Shown: piece by piece, positions 62,868 to 64,000 of the stretch
Layout: the number at the start of each line of letters is the position of its first letter
Numbering within the stretch: the first letter of the stretch is position 1
Source of the DNA: Mesostigma viride
Lineage: Eukaryota; Streptophyta; Mesostigmatophyceae; Mesostigmatales; Mesostigmataceae
Assembly: GCA_009746045.1 (NCBI GenBank)
Contig: RPFO01000104.1
Location: 5,173,895 to 5,237,894, forward strand
DNA: 64,000 nt
Reading direction: 5' to 3'
Program-made: the position numbers and the translations under genes
Notes under the pieces: model-generated
What the model was told of the DNA's origin: nothing
The model's input: the letters and a program-made list of their open reading frames with translations, nothing else
The model's database searches: none

Positions 62868-64000
62868 GCACGGACCTACAGCTTGCTCCCCTTGCCATGG
62901 AACCGTGGTTTCGCGCCGTCATTCACGAATGCAATGCACGTCTCACCAGGCTTGATTACCGTCTCCAGCAGGTCCACCGCACCACCTGGCTCAACACCAC
63001 AGATAAAGCACTTCTTGACCACTTCAAGCAGGACTTTATCATCACGTGTGTTGACAAGAGTGCCAACAACTTTGCTTTCATATGCAAGAAGCACTACCTT
63101 GCTACTTTGCAACACGAGTTGGCGTCCAGCCCTACCTATGTTCAGCGTGCACAGTCCACCGCCAGTATCACCGCTGCTCATCGGGCTTTTCTGCACAGCC
63201 AAAACATTTTTGCTCGGGCATTCCTTAAGCGGCAGCGACGCGCCACCACCACTACGTTCCCATATCTGTATCTCACTCTTAAGCTGCACAAAACTCCTGT
63301 TGCTTTGCGCACCATTGCTGCGTCGCATTCAGCCCCACTGATGCCTCTCTCGAAACTCATCTGCCATGCTTTGAATGCTCTTCTCCCCGAAGCCAATGCA
63401 TTATGGGTGGAGGTGCTGTCGAATGCCGGGTATGAATGCGCTGGTAGTTGGATCGTCATAGACTCAGCCCAAGTACGCCTACGCCTTGCCGCCCTTAGCC
63501 GTTCTAAGACAGCAGCAGAGAAACGTATACCTATGCCCATAGCCACCTATGATTTCACCACTCTATATACCACACTAGATTTGCACGATTTGAAAGCTCG
63601 TTTAGATAGCCTCCTTACTCGTCTGTATGCACGTAGGCCTCACGGGCGCAACCACCTGCACGTGCGTGTTTCTCAGACCAAGCCCACGGCAACGTGGCTC
63701 TCAGGGATCGCGGCAGGTGCTATCGTGCGGGATGGTTATAATTATATTATCACGAAGGCTGACCTTGTCCATTGGATCTCTTATCTTGTTGATAACACCT
63801 TCATCTGTTTTGCGGGCAATGTATACCAACAAGCTATCGGCATCCCTATGGGCACTAACTGTGCCGGGCTCCTTGCAAACCTCTATCTATACACTTATGA
63901 GCTTGCATTCATGGAGAATCTCATTGCCTCAAACGATGATGTTCTCATCAGGCGTTTTATCCATACATGTCGATACATTGATGATGTCATCGCTTTCGAC
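62864..64000 (+). CDS. Penelope-like reverse transcriptase (partial, runs off window)
   Basis: Open from ATG 62864 to the window end, 379 codons, in the -1 frame relative to the GIY-YIG ORF. Motifs: CVDKSANNFAFICKKHY (about 63-78), LYLTLKLHKTPVALRTI (about 136-151), catalytic motif A ATYDFTTLYTTLD (Asp230), motif B QAIGIPMGTNCAGLLANLYL, and motif C CRYIDDVIAF (Asp373, Asp374). The KLHK, YDFTTLYTTL and IPMGTNCA strings are hallmarks of Penelope-like, telomerase-related reverse transcriptases. The 3' part lies outside the window. The separate frame may be a real two-ORF design or a one-base lesion. Confidence 0.9.
   Translation, partial: MSTDLQLAPLAMEPWFRAVIHECNARLTRLDYRLQQVHRTTWLNTTDKALLDHFKQDFIITCVDKSANNFAFICKKHYLATLQHELASSPTYVQRAQSTASITAAHRAFLHSQNIFARAFLKRQRRATTTTFPYLYLTLKLHKTPVALRTIAASHSAPLMPLSKLICHALNALLPEANALWVEVLSNAGYECAGSWIVIDSAQVRLRLAALSRSKTAAEKRIPMPIATYDFTTLYTTLDLHDLKARLDSLLTRLYARRPHGRNHLHVRVSQTKPTATWLSGIAAGAIVRDGYNYIITKADLVHWISYLVDNTFICFAGNVYQQAIGIPMGTNCAGLLANLYLYTYELAFMENLIASNDDVLIRRFIHTCRYIDDVIAFD

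Overview
The window looks like a nuclear contig of a unicellular green alga (chlorophyte-type). The grounds are two intron-rich host genes of eukaryotic type, plant-type telomere-like repeats (CCCTAAA variants), a Penelope-like retroelement with an N-terminal GIY-YIG domain (the 'Chlamys' arrangement known from green algae), and an integrated polinton-like virus of the kind found in algal genomes. No species can be named from the sequence alone. Only two host genes are recognised; most of the rest is mobile DNA.

Layout. 1-12.1 kb: nested retrotransposon debris. An ORF1-only LINE copy is split by a 4.2-kb hAT-like DNA transposon (8-bp target duplication AACGTGGA), which itself contains a broken LINE with a restriction-like endonuclease domain. 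12,115-30,575: an 18.5-kb integrated polinton-like virus (PLV) bounded by ~703-bp terminal inverted repeats (TIRs), sitting in the (TTAA)n tail of an older retrotransposon. Its left arm is transcribed leftward and carries the virion genes: major capsid, minor capsid, a LamG/Ig-like fibre, small virion-like proteins and a zinc-finger basic protein. Its right arm is transcribed rightward: coiled-coil protein, packaging ATPase, AT-hook protein, tyrosine recombinase, and a primase fused to a UL9-like helicase. No DNA polymerase B or maturation protease was seen. 30.6-37.1 kb: RTE-like LINE fragments, a 653-bp foldback element and an adjoining piggyBac-like element sharing TTAA sites, and a further ORF1-only LINE copy. 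38.5-39.1 kb: a 12-bp minisatellite.

39,823-54,205 is the host island: an 8-exon GT29 sialyltransferase-like gene (minus strand, 718 codons, uninterrupted once spliced) and a 5-exon ARL2 GTPase gene (plus strand, 185 codons), divergently transcribed. Their introns are filled with tandem repeats, many of which are degenerate copies of the adjoining exon edges and splice sites. 55-61.3 kb: more LINE debris and two full-length ORF1-only elements with target duplications. 61.3-64 kb: the Penelope-like element, cut by the window end.

The main points for follow-up are: (i) the PLV, whose coding lesions are all single-base indels while the two TIRs differ only by two single-base indels, so it may really be intact; (ii) four palindromic modules in each TIR; (iii) the ORF1-only retrotransposon family and the 3' stem-loop it shares with RTE-like LINEs; (iv) the exon-edge echo repeats in host introns.
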